12,974 nucleotides of DNA, taken from contig JAFAPF010000309.1 of NCBI GenBank assembly GCA_019247245.1, positions 1 through 12,974 of the forward strand, in the 5' to 3' direction. Positions 1-7,095 of this stretch are shown here, piece by piece. The notes beneath the pieces were generated by a model, which saw only the letters and a list, made by a program, of their open reading frames with translations, did no database searches and was not told the DNA's origin. This DNA comes from Rubrobacter sp. (lineage in GTDB: Bacteria; Actinomycetota; Rubrobacteria; Rubrobacterales; Rubrobacteraceae). Made by a program: the position numbers and the translations under genes. Numbering within the stretch: the stretch's first letter is position 1; each line of letters begins with the position of its first letter.

Positions 1-721
1 TCTCGGTGACGGCAACAGTGTGCTCGAAGTGGGCGGCCAGGGAACCATCGGCGGTGTAGATGGACCATCCGTCCCATTCCGAGAGGCGAATATTGTAATC
101 GCCCAGAGTGATCATAGGCTCTATTGCGAAGGTCATACCAGGCAGGAGGCGCGGGCCTGTGTCCGGTCTCCCATAGTTCGGGATCTGGGGATCCTCGTGC
201 ATCTTACGCCCGACGCCGTGTGAGACCAAGTCCCGCACCACACCATACCCGCGGGACTCAGCCAAAGTCTGTATCGCGTAGCCGATGTCGCCGAGCCTCT
301 TGCCAACCCGGACCTGCTCCGTAGCTACCATGAGACACTGCTGCGTAGTCTTCAAGAGCCCTTCTATATGTTCGGGCACCTCGCCGACTGTCGTAGTCGT
401 GGCGCTGTCGGTTACGAAGCCTTCGTAGCGCACGCCAACATCCAGGGAGATTATGTCCTCTGTCTTCAGACGGTAGGAGCCAGGGATGCCGTGTACGATC
501 ATGGCATTCGGCGACGCACAGATGGAGGACGGAAAGCCTTGGTAGCCTTTGAATTCCGGCGTTCCTCCTCTGGAACGTATAAAGTCCTCGGCTATCTGGT
601 CAAGCTCCTTGGTGGTGATCCCAACCTGGGCGTTCTCGACGAGGAGCCTAAGGCAGGCGGCTGTGATTTTGCCGCCTTCGCGCATCGCCTGTAGTTCGCC
701 AGCGCTCTTGCGAACGATCAA
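1..721 (-). CDS. map: Methionine aminopeptidase type I, 3' end cut by window edge
   Basis: Removes the N-terminal methionine from nascent proteins; cytosolic metalloenzyme of the pita-bread fold. The window holds 240 codons from a TTG start; translation begins MIVRKSAGELQAMREGG, matching the family N-terminus. All five metal ligands are visible: D94, D105, H168 (SHGVGRKMH), E201 (FAIEPM) and E233 (HFEHTVAVTE), plus H77 and H175 in the active site. Type I catalytic domain without an N-terminal zinc-finger extension. It runs off the left edge just after VAVTE, so about 10-20 C-terminal residues are missing. TTG at 719-721 is the only start-like codon near the conserved N-terminus; it lies 7 bases after the adk stop. 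The nearest purine-rich motif (AGAAGGA, 736-742) is 14 bases away, so the start is likely but not certain. Last gene of the visible array; map following adk is the usual order. Confidence 0.95.
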   Translation of the reverse strand, partial: MIVRKSAGELQAMREGGKITAACLRLLVENAQVGITTKELDQIAEDFIRSRGGTPEFKGYQGFPSSICASPNAMIVHGIPGSYRLKTEDIISLDVGVRYEGFVTDSATTTTVGEVPEHIEGLLKTTQQCLMVATEQVRVGKRLGDIGYAIQTLAESRGYGVVRDLVSHGVGRKMHEDPQIPNYGRPDTGPRLLPGMTFAIEPMITLGDYNIRLSEWDGWSIYTADGSLAAHFEHTVAVTE

Positions 722-728
722 GGGCCGA

Positions 729-1370
729 CTAGGAGTCCTTCTCCCCCACGGCTTGGAGCACGTTCTCCGTAACCTCGTCGATATCCTGCGTTGCGTCTAT
801 GGTCACAAGGATGCCCTTCTCCTCGTAGTAGTCCTTAAGGGGCTCGGTCTGCTCGTGGTAGGTTTCCAGCCGGTTGCGGATTGCTTCCTCGGTGTCGTCC
901 TCGCGCTGGACAAACGGCCCTGGGTCTTCCTCACTACCCTCCTCCGGTGGTGGGTCATGCTCGATATGGTAGACCTCGCCTGTAGCCTCGCTCTGCCTGC
1001 GGCCCGAGAGGCGCTCGACGAGGACGTCATCCGGCGCCTCGAGCACAACGACCCTGTCGAGGTCTTCACCGATCTCGTCGAGCATCTCGTCGAGTGCTTG
1101 GGCCTGTTCCTTGTTGCGTGGGAAGCCGTCCAAGATCCAGCTGTCGTTCTCGTCGAGGTAAGGTTTTGTCATATCGATAATGATCTCGTCAGGGACGAGT
1201 TCGCCTCGCTCGTTGTACTCCTGTATCTTCTCCCCAAGTTCGGTACCTTGATTTATCTCTTCACGTACGAGATCACCGGTTTCGATGTGCGTAGCGCCGG
1301 TCTCCTCCTCCAGCTTCGCCGCCTGCGTGCCCTTACCGGCTCCCTGGGGCCCCATTATTATGATCCGCAT
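729..1370 (-). CDS. adk: Adenylate kinase
   Basis: Catalyses ATP + AMP to 2 ADP in the cytosol. 213 residues, the normal length for the long-LID form. P-loop GPQGAGKGTQ at 7-16, the AMP-site TGD at 31-33, DGFPR at 81-85, and LID-flanking arginines R124, R125, R156, R165 and R167. The LID (about 123-160) has S127 and T130 where the first zinc-cysteine pair would sit, and no cysteine elsewhere in the protein, so it should be a zinc-free LID. It also carries a very acidic Pro/Glu/Asp patch (about 138-152). ATG start at 1368-1370 has AAGGAG (1376-1381) 5 bases upstream. A gap of 19 bases separates it from secY and 7 from map; placement between secY and map is the standard arrangement in many Gram-positive bacteria. 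Stop is TAG. Confidence 0.97.
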   Translation of the reverse strand: MRIIIMGPQGAGKGTQAAKLEEETGATHIETGDLVREEINQGTELGEKIQEYNERGELVPDEIIIDMTKPYLDENDSWILDGFPRNKEQAQALDEMLDEIGEDLDRVVVLEAPDDVLVERLSGRRQSEATGEVYHIEHDPPPEEGSEEDPGPFVQREDDTEEAIRNRLETYHEQTEPLKDYYEEKGILVTIDATQDIDEVTENVLQAVGEKDS

Positions 1371-1389
1371 TACTTCTCCTTCCTCACCG

Positions 1390-2676
1390 TCATCGCTTCT
1401 TTCTCAAGAACCCTTCGTAGTTGCGCATCATCAATTGGCTCTCGAGTTGGCGTACCATGTCCAGTGAGACGCCGACCACGATCAGTATCGATGTGCCACC
1501 GAGGGAGATCCGGGTTCCCAGGTTCATGATGCCCGCAATGAAGTAGGGCAAAACTGCTACTGCTGCCAGGAAGACCGCCCCGAAGAGGGTGATCTTGGTT
1601 AGGACGTTGTTGAGGTACAACGCGGTCGGCTGGCCGGGGCGTACCCCCGGTATGTAGCCGCCGCTCTTTTTCAGGTTATCCGCGTGGTCAATCGGGTTGA
1701 ACTGCACAGCAGTATAGAAGTACGTAAACATCACAACCAAAAGGCCATACAAGATTAGGTACGGTGCGTTTCCCGGCGCGAAGAATGCTACGAGCTGACC
1801 CCAGATCGTACCCCGATCTCCCGCGGCAAATTGCGCAAGGATTGCCGGGAATATCAGCAAAGAGGAAGCAAAGATGATCGGTATAACCCCTGCCATGTTT
1901 ACTTTCAAGGGCAGGTACGTTGTGCCGCCCTGGGTCATACGCCTACCCACCTGCCTTTTGGCATAGGTGATCGGTATCCGGCGTTGTCCCTCATTTACGA
2001 AGACTATGGCCGCGATTATCGAGACCGCAAGCACCGCCAGTATCACTATGTTCGTTATGTTTCCCTGCTCAAACAACGTTCGGATCGCCGACGGGGCCCG
2101 TGAGAGGATCGCCGACGAGATAACGAGGGAGATGCCGTTCCCGAGGCCCCGCTGGGTGATGAGTTCCCCGAGCCACATAATGAGCATCGTCCCCGCCGTG
2201 AGCGTTATGACGATGAGGTAGGAGTCCAGCACCGTCGCGCCGGTGAGAACGCCGGGGAATACCTGCCCGTTGCGGAAGAAGACCATCATCGCAACCGCCT
2301 GTAAGAATGCCAGACCAAGCGTTAGATAGCGAGTATATTGTGTGATCTTCTGCTGCCCCGTCTCGCCCTCCTTGGCCAGTTCCTGTAGCCTGGGTAACGC
2401 AACCGTCATAAGTTGCAACACGATCGAAGCTGTGATGTATGGCATTATCCCCAAAGAAAACACTGACAAGTTGTTGAACGCCCCACCAGTAAAGATACCG
2501 AAAAGTCCCGTGATCGCGTTCTCGCTCGTGTCGAGACCCGCAGCGAGAGCCTGCCGATTCACCCCCGGTAAGGGCACGTAGCACCCGAGCCGATACAGGC
2601 CTATGAGCACCGCGGTGAACATTAGCTTCCGGCGCAGCTCAGGCACACTCCAGGCATTACCTAGCGCTTTAATCAT
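1390..2676 (-). CDS. secY: Protein translocase channel subunit SecY
   Basis: Membrane channel of the Sec translocon: passes unfolded secretory proteins and inserts membrane proteins, with SecE/SecG, SecA and docked ribosomes. 428 residues with about ten hydrophobic segments (roughly 19-38, 70-92, 117-134, 152-172, 180-197, 209-228, 260-282, 304-324, 362-382, 393-409). Family signatures are present: KEGETGQQKITQYTRY (102-117), GLGNGISL (177-184), the ribosome/SecA-binding loop QRRIPITYAKR (231-241), the second loop NLKKSGGYIPGVRPG (334-348), GGTSILIVVGVSLD (393-406) and the basic C-terminal tail ending YEGFLRKKR. ATG start lies one base after the L15 stop (TAG-c-ATG), with a G-rich ribosome site inside the L15 end, which suggests coupled translation. 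Stop is TGA, the only UGA in the window not embedded in a stop/start overlap. Confidence 0.98.
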   Translation of the reverse strand: MIKALGNAWSVPELRRKLMFTAVLIGLYRLGCYVPLPGVNRQALAAGLDTSENAITGLFGIFTGGAFNNLSVFSLGIMPYITASIVLQLMTVALPRLQELAKEGETGQQKITQYTRYLTLGLAFLQAVAMMVFFRNGQVFPGVLTGATVLDSYLIVITLTAGTMLIMWLGELITQRGLGNGISLVISSAILSRAPSAIRTLFEQGNITNIVILAVLAVSIIAAIVFVNEGQRRIPITYAKRQVGRRMTQGGTTYLPLKVNMAGVIPIIFASSLLIFPAILAQFAAGDRGTIWGQLVAFFAPGNAPYLILYGLLVVMFTYFYTAVQFNPIDHADNLKKSGGYIPGVRPGQPTALYLNNVLTKITLFGAVFLAAVAVLPYFIAGIMNLGTRISLGGTSILIVVGVSLDMVRQLESQLMMRNYEGFLRKKR

Positions 2677-2677
2677 G

Positions 2678-3139
2678 CTACCACCCCAGTACCTCGACGC
2701 TTCCGTCGGCCGCCTCTATCTTTTCCTTCGCCGTTTTCGAGAAGGCGTGCGCCCTAACAACGACGGCGCGCCCAATCTCTCCGTCCCCCAGTATCTTAAC
2801 CGAAACTTCCTTCTTCCCGACAAGCCCAGCAGACCTAAGTTCCTCGATACCAATCTCATCGCCGGAGAGCTTCGCAAGTTCTCTAAGGTTGACGGGCGCG
2901 TAAAGCATAGGCCGTGCCGGTGTGTGTAGACCGCGCGCCGTACCCTTCAAGCGCGGCAGCCGACGCTGCAGGGGCATCTGTCCACCCTCATAAGCCAGGT
3001 GTGCCTTCGCGCCCGAGCGAGCCTTGGCACCCTTGTGACCACGACCGCTGGTCTTGCCAAGCCCCGAACCGATGCCGCGCCCGAGCCGCTTGCGCGGCTT
3101 CCTTGAGCCCGGGACAGGAGAAAGTTCATTCAACCTCAC
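2678..3139 (-). CDS. rplO: 50S ribosomal protein L15
   Basis: Late-assembling 50S protein. 153 residues. N-terminal Gly/Arg-rich rRNA-binding arm with the family pattern LSPVPGSRKPRKRLGRG (5-21), GSGLGKTSGRGHKGAKAR (24-41) and EGGQMPLQRRLPR (51-63), followed by the globular C-terminal domain ending in VEVLGW. The start is GTG at 3137-3139, sharing one base with the L30 stop (TAGTG); a strong AGGAGGTGG at 3147-3155 lies 7 bases upstream and fixes this start. Directly upstream of secY by one base, the usual spc order. Confidence 0.97.
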   Translation of the reverse strand: MRLNELSPVPGSRKPRKRLGRGIGSGLGKTSGRGHKGAKARSGAKAHLAYEGGQMPLQRRLPRLKGTARGLHTPARPMLYAPVNLRELAKLSGDEIGIEELRSAGLVGKKEVSVKILGDGEIGRAVVVRAHAFSKTAKEKIEAADGSVEVLGW

Positions 3140-3324
3140 TATTCGTCCACCTCCTCAACCTCTACTAAGTGGCGAACCTTGTGTATCATACCGCGTATCT
3201 GCACTGTATCCCTGTGTATCTGCGAGTCCCGGATGCGCTTGAGGCCTAAAGCCCGCACCGTTCTTTTGTGGTTCTCCAGCGCGCCGATAATACTCTTCGT
3301 CTGCGTGACCTTGAGAGGGCTCAT
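3139..3324 (-). CDS. rpmD: 50S ribosomal protein L30
   Basis: Small 50S protein absent from some bacterial groups; its presence is therefore mildly informative. 61 residues, the usual length. Shows the family pattern [11 protein letters not shown] (4-14), a helix with [14 protein letters not shown] (18-31), and [14 protein letters not shown] (45-58). ATG start at 3322-3324 overlaps the S5 stop as ATGA (4 bases), so translation is probably coupled to S5; a G-rich GGGGGGTGA tract lies about 11 bases upstream inside S5. Its own TAG stop shares one base with the L15 GTG start. Confidence 0.95.
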   Translation of the reverse strand: MSPLKVTQTKSIIGALENHKRTVRALGLKRIRDSQIHRDTVQIRGMIHKVRHLVEVEEVDE

Positions 3325-3953
3325 AGCGTGATCTTCACCCCCCGCGACCGCTCGATATCCGCCTTCGAGCGTAACCTCTTCAGACCATCCTCTGTTGCTC
3401 GCACCAGGTTTACCGCGGTGGTGGAACCTAAAGCCTTCGTGAGCACATCCCTGATCCCAGCCAGCTCCAGCACCGCTCGTACCGGGCCACCCGCGATAAC
3501 CCCCGTACCCTCGGAGGCGGGCTTGAGTAGCACCGTCGAGCTCTCGAATTTACCCAAGACCTCATGCGGGATGGTCGTGTTACGCATCGGAACATCGAAC
3601 ATCTCACGCTTAGCACTATCTTGGGCCTTGGTGATAGCAGCCGGCACCGTGTTCGCCTTCCCCAAGCCCACACCGGCACGCCCACTACCGTCGCCGACGA
3701 CCACGAGGGCGCTGAAATTGAACCTGCGGCCTCCCTTAACAACCTTGGCGACCCTGCGGATCTCGACGACCCTGTCCTGAAGCTCGCCACCGCTCTCGCG
3801 CTGGGCACGCTCGCGGGGCCGCGGCCGGCCGTCGTCGCGCTGCTTGGTAGTGCTACCTCCCCCTCGGGCACCCCCGCGGCTATCCATGCCTCCGCCGCGG
3901 CTCGTGCCGGAAGGACCCTGCCCCCTGCTGCGCTCATCCCTTGGTCGTACCAA
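3321..3953 (-). CDS. rpsE: 30S ribosomal protein S5 with long Arg/Gly-rich N-terminal extension
   Basis: 30S protein at the mRNA entry channel, important for decoding fidelity. 210 residues against about 165 in E. coli. Residues 1-56 are low-complexity Arg/Gly/Ser ([12 protein letters not shown] repeats) and probably disordered. The core begins near [19 protein letters not shown] (57-75), with [21 protein letters not shown] (80-100), [19 protein letters not shown] (145-163) and [12 protein letters not shown] (176-187). The start is TTG at 3951-3953, supported by AGGAGGG at 3961-3967 with 7-base spacing; the SD overlaps the L18 stop (TAGGAGGG). An internal ATG at residue 23 is possible but has no comparable site. 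N-terminal extensions are common in actinobacterial S5, so this is unusual in composition rather than unique. Confidence 0.96.
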   Translation of the reverse strand: MVRPRDERSRGQGPSGTSRGGGMDSRGGARGGGSTTKQRDDGRPRPRERAQRESGGELQDRVVEIRRVAKVVKGGRRFNFSALVVVGDGSGRAGVGLGKANTVPAAITKAQDSAKREMFDVPMRNTTIPHEVLGKFESSTVLLKPASEGTGVIAGGPVRAVLELAGIRDVLTKALGSTTAVNLVRATEDGLKRLRSKADIERSRGVKITL

Positions 3954-3960
3954 CTCTATA

Positions 3961-3967
3961 CCCTCCT
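3961..3967 (-). promoter_or_regulatory. Strong Shine-Dalgarno for S5 (decides a TTG start)
   Basis: On the minus strand the bases read AGGAGGG, 7 bases before the TTG at 3953. The motif overlaps the TAG stop of L18. It supports starting S5 at TTG and so including the Arg/Gly-rich extension in the protein. Confidence 0.85.
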
Positions 3968-4319
3968 AAAATTCGAGGCCGCCAGCCCGCGCGCCCTCCG
4001 CAAGCGCTGCGACCCGACCATGATACATGTTACCGCCACGATCGAAGACCACAGCCTCCACCCCTACGTCGGTGGCTCTCTGAGCGATGAGTTCGCCGAC
4101 CTTGCGCGCCGCCTGTGTGCGATTCTCAGTTCCCTCAACCTCGCGAGAGTTCGCCGCGACCAGAGTGTGACCCTTGAGGTCATCTATGAGCTGGGCGTAT
4201 GTGTGAACATTCGATCGATAAACAGAGAGCCTGGGCCGCCCCGCCGTACCGAATATCTTACGCCGGATACGAGCCCGACGCCTGTTCTTGCTGACCCTCT
4301 TGGCATCCTTCACCGCCAT
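3966..4319 (-). CDS. rplR: 50S ribosomal protein L18
   Basis: Binds 5S rRNA with L5 in the central protuberance. 117 residues, the normal length. Family features: basic N-terminus ([15 protein letters not shown], 12-26), [20 protein letters not shown] (28-47), [14 protein letters not shown] (50-63) and C-terminal [22 protein letters not shown] (94-115). ATG start at 4317-4319; a GAGGAGG motif lies about 13 bases upstream, a longer spacing than at its neighbours, and no other in-frame start codon lies between. Preceded by the longest gap in the window (39 bases after L6). The TAG stop is part of the S5 ribosome site. Confidence 0.97.
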   Translation of the reverse strand: MAVKDAKRVSKNRRRARIRRKIFGTAGRPRLSVYRSNVHTYAQLIDDLKGHTLVAANSREVEGTENRTQAARKVGELIAQRATDVGVEAVVFDRGGNMYHGRVAALAEGARAGGLEF

Positions 4320-4358
4320 GTATGTAGTGCGTCCTCCTCTAAGCGTTGTCCTCGCGCT
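4320..4358 (-). other. Longest intergenic gap (L6-L18), no promoter or terminator seen
   Basis: These 39 bases hold the GAGGAGG ribosome site for L18 and a short direct repeat (GAGGAC twice on the minus strand). I see no strong hairpin followed by a T-run and no -35/-10 pair, so it looks like a spacer inside the operon. Confidence 0.6.
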
Positions 4359-4892
4359 CTAGCCGGTCTTGCCGACCTTACGTCGGACCTGCTCGTCACT
4401 GTAACGAATGCCCTTGCCCTTATACGGCTCGGGTGGTCTTACCCTTCTGATCTCCGCTGCCATTTGGCCGACGCGCTGCTTGTCTATGCCCCACACGACA
4501 ATCGTTGTCGGGTTCGGCATCTCGAAGTCTATGCCTTCACGCGGCGAGATGGTAATCGGATGCGAATATCCAACCTGCAAATTGATATCCCTGCCCTGCA
4601 TAGAACCCTGGTACCCGACGCCATGTATCTGACGCGTCTTGGCAAAACCTTCTGTAACACCAGTAACAGCGTTCTGGATCAAAGAACGTGTCAGCCCGTG
4701 CATCGCCCTATGTTCCGGCGTATCGGATCGGCGCTCGACGACGACATTCCCATCCTGTTGCTTGATCTCGACGCCCCGACCTACCGGCACGCTCAACTCC
4801 CCTCTCGGACCCTTAATGCTGAGGGTCTGAGCTGAGATGTTCACCTCTACCTTATCCGGCACCTCGACGGGTGCTCTACCGATTCTCGACAT
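4359..4892 (-). CDS. rplF: 50S ribosomal protein L6
   Basis: 50S protein near the sarcin-ricin loop and factor-binding site. 177 residues, the typical length, with two similar alpha/beta domains. Seen: MSRIGRAPVEVP (1-12), LSIKGPRGEL (24-33), the HGLTRSLIQNAVTGVTEGF helix (65-83), GVGYQG (91-96), and the C-terminal signature RPPEPYKGKGIRY (152-164) with EQVRRKVGKTG (167-177). ATG at 4890-4892, 12 bases after the S8 stop; a GGGGG tract overlapping that stop (TAGGGGG) is the likely ribosome site. Confidence 0.98.
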   Translation of the reverse strand: MSRIGRAPVEVPDKVEVNISAQTLSIKGPRGELSVPVGRGVEIKQQDGNVVVERRSDTPEHRAMHGLTRSLIQNAVTGVTEGFAKTRQIHGVGYQGSMQGRDINLQVGYSHPITISPREGIDFEMPNPTTIVVWGIDKQRVGQMAAEIRRVRPPEPYKGKGIRYSDEQVRRKVGKTG

Positions 4893-4904
4893 CTTAGTAA
4901 CCCC

Positions 4905-5303
4905 CTAGTAGACGAAGCAAAGGACCTCGCCGCCAATACCGGCGCGTCTGGCTTCATGATCAGTGAGGATGCCGTGCGAGGTCGAGAGGATCGCTACTCC
5001 TAACCCGTCGAGTACGCGAGGGATACTCGCCTGCTTGCGGTAGACACGCCGTCCAGGCCGGCTCATCCGTCTTAAGCCCGTGATCGCACGCTGTCCATCT
5101 GAGCCGTACTTGAGCTCGATGACAAGTCTCTTCTCCACGCCCGCGCTTTTCTCTGAATAGTCGTTGATGTAACCCTGCTCCTTGAGGATGCGCGCCATCT
5201 CCGCCTTCATCCTCGAATGTGGTATTTCGACCTTTTCGTGTCTAGCCATCCCCGCGTTACGGATACGGGTCAGGAAGTCTGCTATAGGATCGTTAACGCT
5301 CAT
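4905..5303 (-). CDS. rpsH: 30S ribosomal protein S8
   Basis: Binds helix 21 of 16S rRNA early in 30S assembly; in E. coli it also represses the spc operon by binding its own mRNA near L5. From the ATG at 5301-5303 the protein is 132 residues and begins MSVNDPIADFLTRIRNA, the family N-terminus. The C-terminal signature ILSTSHGILTDHEAR is at 105-119. A TTG four codons further upstream (5313-5315) would lengthen it, but the family alignment favours the ATG. Only TAGG of the S14 stop region serves as a weak ribosome site, so coupling to S14 (5-base gap) is likely. I could not recognise an S8-type mRNA operator by eye around the L24-L5 junction. Confidence 0.96.
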   Translation of the reverse strand: MSVNDPIADFLTRIRNAGMARHEKVEIPHSRMKAEMARILKEQGYINDYSEKSAGVEKRLVIELKYGSDGQRAITGLRRMSRPGRRVYRKQASIPRVLDGLGVAILSTSHGILTDHEARRAGIGGEVLCFVY

Positions 5304-5308
5304 AAAAC

Positions 5309-5494
5309 CTACCAACTCGCCTTCGTAACGCCGGGGATCTTCCCCTCATGCGCCAGTTCTCTAAAGCAGATCCTACACAAACCAAACTTTCGGTAGTACC
5401 CACGAGCCCGACCGCATCGCTGACACCTGTTGTACTCCCTCACGGCAAACTTCTTCGGCCCCTGCTGTTTAACCCATAAAGCTTTTCTCGTCAT
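5309..5494 (-). CDS. rpsN: 30S ribosomal protein S14, zinc-binding short type
   Basis: 30S head protein. 61 residues, the length of the zinc-ribbon (C+) form rather than the about 100-residue zinc-free form. Zinc ligands are C24-x2-C27 and C40-x2-C43 within [20 protein letters not shown]; the C-terminus ends GVTKASW, as in this subfamily. Start is the ATG at 5492-5494 with AGGAGG at 5501-5506. A longer open frame reaches 5560 but would overlap L5 and add a non-family N-terminus, so it was not used. The zinc form is sometimes named rpsZ or rpsN1; zinc-limited bacteria often keep a zinc-free paralogue elsewhere, which cannot be judged here. Confidence 0.97.
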   Translation of the reverse strand: MTRKALWVKQQGPKKFAVREYNRCQRCGRARGYYRKFGLCRICFRELAHEGKIPGVTKASW

Positions 5495-5500
5495 CAGTTG

Positions 5501-5506
5501 CCTCCT
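5501..5506 (-). promoter_or_regulatory. Shine-Dalgarno for S14
   Basis: The minus strand reads AGGAGG, 6 bases before the S14 ATG at 5494, and shares bases with the L5 stop (TAGGAGG). It decides the short 61-residue S14 start over the longer open frame. Confidence 0.85.
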
Positions 5507-6047
5507 AGCTCGCCCGAAACGGCATTCCCAACAGCCGCAAGAGCTCTCGAGACTCCTCATCGGTTTTCGCCGTCGTCACCACGGCTACATCCAAGCCCCG
5601 CGTTGCGTCTACCGCGTCATAGGAAATCTCCGGAAAAATAAGCTGCTCCCGAAGTCCGAGCGCGAAGTTTCCCCACCCGTCGAAGCTCCTCGGGTTAATC
5701 CCCCGAAAGTCCCTCACCCGCGGTAGCGCGATGGAGATCAGACGATCCAGAAACTCCCACATCCGTTCACTACGCAGCGTGACCCGAGCGCCGACCGGCA
5801 TTCCTTCACGGATCTTGAACCCAGCGATGCTCTTCCTCGCCCGCCTGAGCTGTGGCTTCTGACCGGTGATGCGTGCCAGATCGTCTATCGCACCGTCCAG
5901 AGCTCGACTATTCTGGGCAGCCTCGCCAACACCCATGTTTACCACAATCTTCTCGAGCCGCGGTACCTGCATCACGTTCTCGTACCCAAACTGCTCTCGA
6001 AGTGCCGGCACAACCTCCTCCCGATAGCGCTCCCTCAGCCTAGTCAT
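5505..6047 (-). CDS. rplE: 50S ribosomal protein L5
   Basis: 5S rRNA-binding protein of the central protuberance that contacts P-site tRNA and the 30S head. 180 residues, standard length. Seen: [16 protein letters not shown] (1-16), [16 protein letters not shown] (28-43), the loop [18 protein letters not shown] (70-87), [10 protein letters not shown] (109-118) and [18 protein letters not shown] (127-144). The ATG at 6045-6047 overlaps the end of L24 by 8 bases (ATGACTAG). AAGGA lies 5 bases before the ATG, inside L24. In E. coli the S8 repressor site lies near the L5 start; none was recognised here. Confidence 0.98.
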   Translation of the reverse strand: MTRLRERYREEVVPALREQFGYENVMQVPRLEKIVVNMGVGEAAQNSRALDGAIDDLARITGQKPQLRRARKSIAGFKIREGMPVGARVTLRSERMWEFLDRLISIALPRVRDFRGINPRSFDGWGNFALGLREQLIFPEISYDAVDATRGLDVAVVTTAKTDEESRELLRLLGMPFRAS

Positions 6048-6357
6048 CTATGTCCTTCCCAGACTTCTTGCTCACCCGGATCTTCTCCCCCGAGTCGGTA
6101 AATCGGTACCCGATCCGGGTAGGTTCTCCAGAGTCAGGGTCCACAAGCATCACGTTGGAGACATGTATCGGCGCCTCGAACGTATACAAACCCTCCTGGT
6201 TCTGCTGGGTAGGGCGAGCGTGGCGGGTTCTTATGTTCACGCCCTTAACCACCACCCGGTTATCTTTCCGTATAACCTTCTGGACCTCACCGCGTTTGCC
6301 TTTCTCCTTACCAGAGATCACCACAACCGCATCGCCACGCCTTATATTAAGGCTCAT
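6040..6357 (-). CDS. rplX: 50S ribosomal protein L24
   Basis: Assembly-initiator protein of the 50S subunit near the tunnel exit. 105 residues. An N-terminal KOW motif is visible at about 6-29 ([20 protein letters not shown]), followed by [20 protein letters not shown] (38-57) and the conserved [13 protein letters not shown] (62-74). ATG at 6355-6357, two bases after the L14 stop, with GGAGGT (inside the L14 end) 9 bases upstream. Its last 8 bases overlap the L5 start. Confidence 0.97.
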   Translation of the reverse strand: MSLNIRRGDAVVVISGKEKGKRGEVQKVIRKDNRVVVKGVNIRTRHARPTQQNQEGLYTFEAPIHVSNVMLVDPDSGEPTRIGYRFTDSGEKIRVSKKSGKDIDD

Positions 6358-6359
6358 CT

Positions 6360-6728
6360 CTAAAGCACCTCCGGGGCGAGCGAGATAATCCTTGTATAGC
6401 CTTTATCCCTGAGTTCGCGGGCTACCGGCCCGAAGATGCGCGTCCCGCGCGGGGTGCCATCGTTGTTGATAACGACACCCGCGTTCTCACCGAATCGGAT
6501 GTACGAGCCGTCGTTCCTCCGCGTCTCCTTCTTGGTTCGCACTACCACAGCCCTGACTACATCACCCTTACGTACACCACCGCCCGGGGTCGCCTCTTTG
6601 ACTGAAGCAACGACCACATCACCGATTCCGGCGTTCCGCCGCTGGCTCCCTCCGAGGATCCGAATACAGAGCAAGCTCCTCGCACCTGAGTTGTCGGCCA
6701 CCTTAAGCCTTGTCTCGTTCTGGATCAC
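6360..6728 (-). CDS. rplN: 50S ribosomal protein L14
   Basis: 50S protein of the subunit interface, contacting 16S helix 14. From the GTG at 6726-6728 it is 122 residues, exactly the common family length, beginning [17 protein letters not shown]. Also seen: [11 protein letters not shown] (21-31), [25 protein letters not shown] (46-70, overall pattern), [17 protein letters not shown] (91-107) and the C-terminus SLAPEVL. The frame is open for 12 codons further upstream, but that part lies inside S17 and does not match the family. The GTG shares one base with the S17 stop (TAGTG), and AAGGG at 6736-6740 lies 7 bases upstream. First gene of the classical spc group; there is no promoter space before it. 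Confidence 0.97.
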   Translation of the reverse strand: MIQNETRLKVADNSGARSLLCIRILGGSQRRNAGIGDVVVASVKEATPGGGVRKGDVVRAVVVRTKKETRRNDGSYIRFGENAGVVINNDGTPRGTRIFGPVARELRDKGYTRIISLAPEVL

Positions 6729-7093
6729 TACTCGGCCCTTGATATAATATTCGCGAGTCGCCACCGCTTGCGTGCCGAAAGAGGCCGCGTCTCGATGATC
6801 CTAACTGTATCCCCAGCACGGGCCGTATTATGTTCATCGTGGACCATAAAGCGCTTGGAGCGTCTCACACGCTTTTTATAAATCGGGTGCTGTACAAGCA
6901 TCTCGACCGAGACCGTCACGGTCTTGTCTGGCTTATCGGAAACAACGATACCCACACGTTCCTTGCGGCTTCCGCGACCGAGCTGCGCTTTTTGCGCCGA
7001 GCCCTGATCCTGATCGAGCGCCGGGCTCGGGACAGGTCCCTCCCCCAAGCCCACCTCAACAGGCTCCCGATTCTCTAATGGTTCCTCTGCCAT
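6728..7093 (-). CDS. rpsQ: 30S ribosomal protein S17 with N-terminal extension
   Basis: Early-binding 30S protein of the OB fold. 121 residues, against about 85 in E. coli. Residues 1-38 are an acidic, Pro/Gln-rich segment with no resemblance to the core ([15 protein letters not shown]...). The core starts at [21 protein letters not shown] (39-59) and carries [14 protein letters not shown] (69-82), [15 protein letters not shown] (85-99) and [13 protein letters not shown] (101-113). ATG at 7091-7093 lies two bases after the L29 stop with a GGGGGA tract upstream. N-terminal extensions occur in actinobacterial S17; the acidic composition is atypical of a ribosomal protein. Stop shared with L14 start. 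Confidence 0.96.
   Translation of the reverse strand: MAEEPLENREPVEVGLGEGPVPSPALDQDQGSAQKAQLGRGSRKERVGIVVSDKPDKTVTVSVEMLVQHPIYKKRVRRSKRFMVHDEHNTARAGDTVRIIETRPLSARKRWRLANIISRAE
6736..6740 (-). promoter_or_regulatory. Shine-Dalgarno for L14 (decides a GTG start)
   Basis: AAGGG on the minus strand, 7 bases before the GTG at 6728. It supports the 122-residue L14 over the open frame that extends into S17. Confidence 0.7.
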
Positions 7094-7095
7094 TA

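Noticed and set aside
549..1529. Plus-strand open frame of 326 codons antisense to adk and the ends of map and secY
   Set aside because: Its hydrophobic look arises from reverse reading of Glu/Asp-rich adk codons (GAG/GAC read as CTC/GTC). No family resemblance and fully overlapped by real genes.
3564..4835. Plus-strand open frame of 423 codons antisense to S5, L18 and L6
   Set aside because: It lies wholly opposite three well-recognised ribosomal genes, has low-complexity composition mirroring their codons, no recognisable domain and no convincing ribosome site. It is a shadow of high-GC codon bias.
5495..5560. Upstream extension of S14 into L5
   Set aside because: The ATG at 5494 has AGGAGG at good spacing and gives the family N-terminus MTRKAL; the extension is read from L5 codons.
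6002..6011. Perfect 10-base palindrome GTGCCGGCAC
   Set aside because: It lies inside the conserved L5 coding sequence; a palindrome this short is expected by chance in 13 kb.
6738..6752. AT-rich TATAAT-like patch near the S17/L14 junction
   Set aside because: The bases are the Asn-Ile-Ile-Ser codons at the end of S17. On neither strand is there a -35 element at proper distance, so a promoter cannot be supported.
6729..6764. Twelve-codon upstream extension of L14
   Set aside because: The part from the GTG at 6728 gives exactly the 122-residue family protein with a suitable AAGGG site; the extension overlaps S17 and is not conserved.
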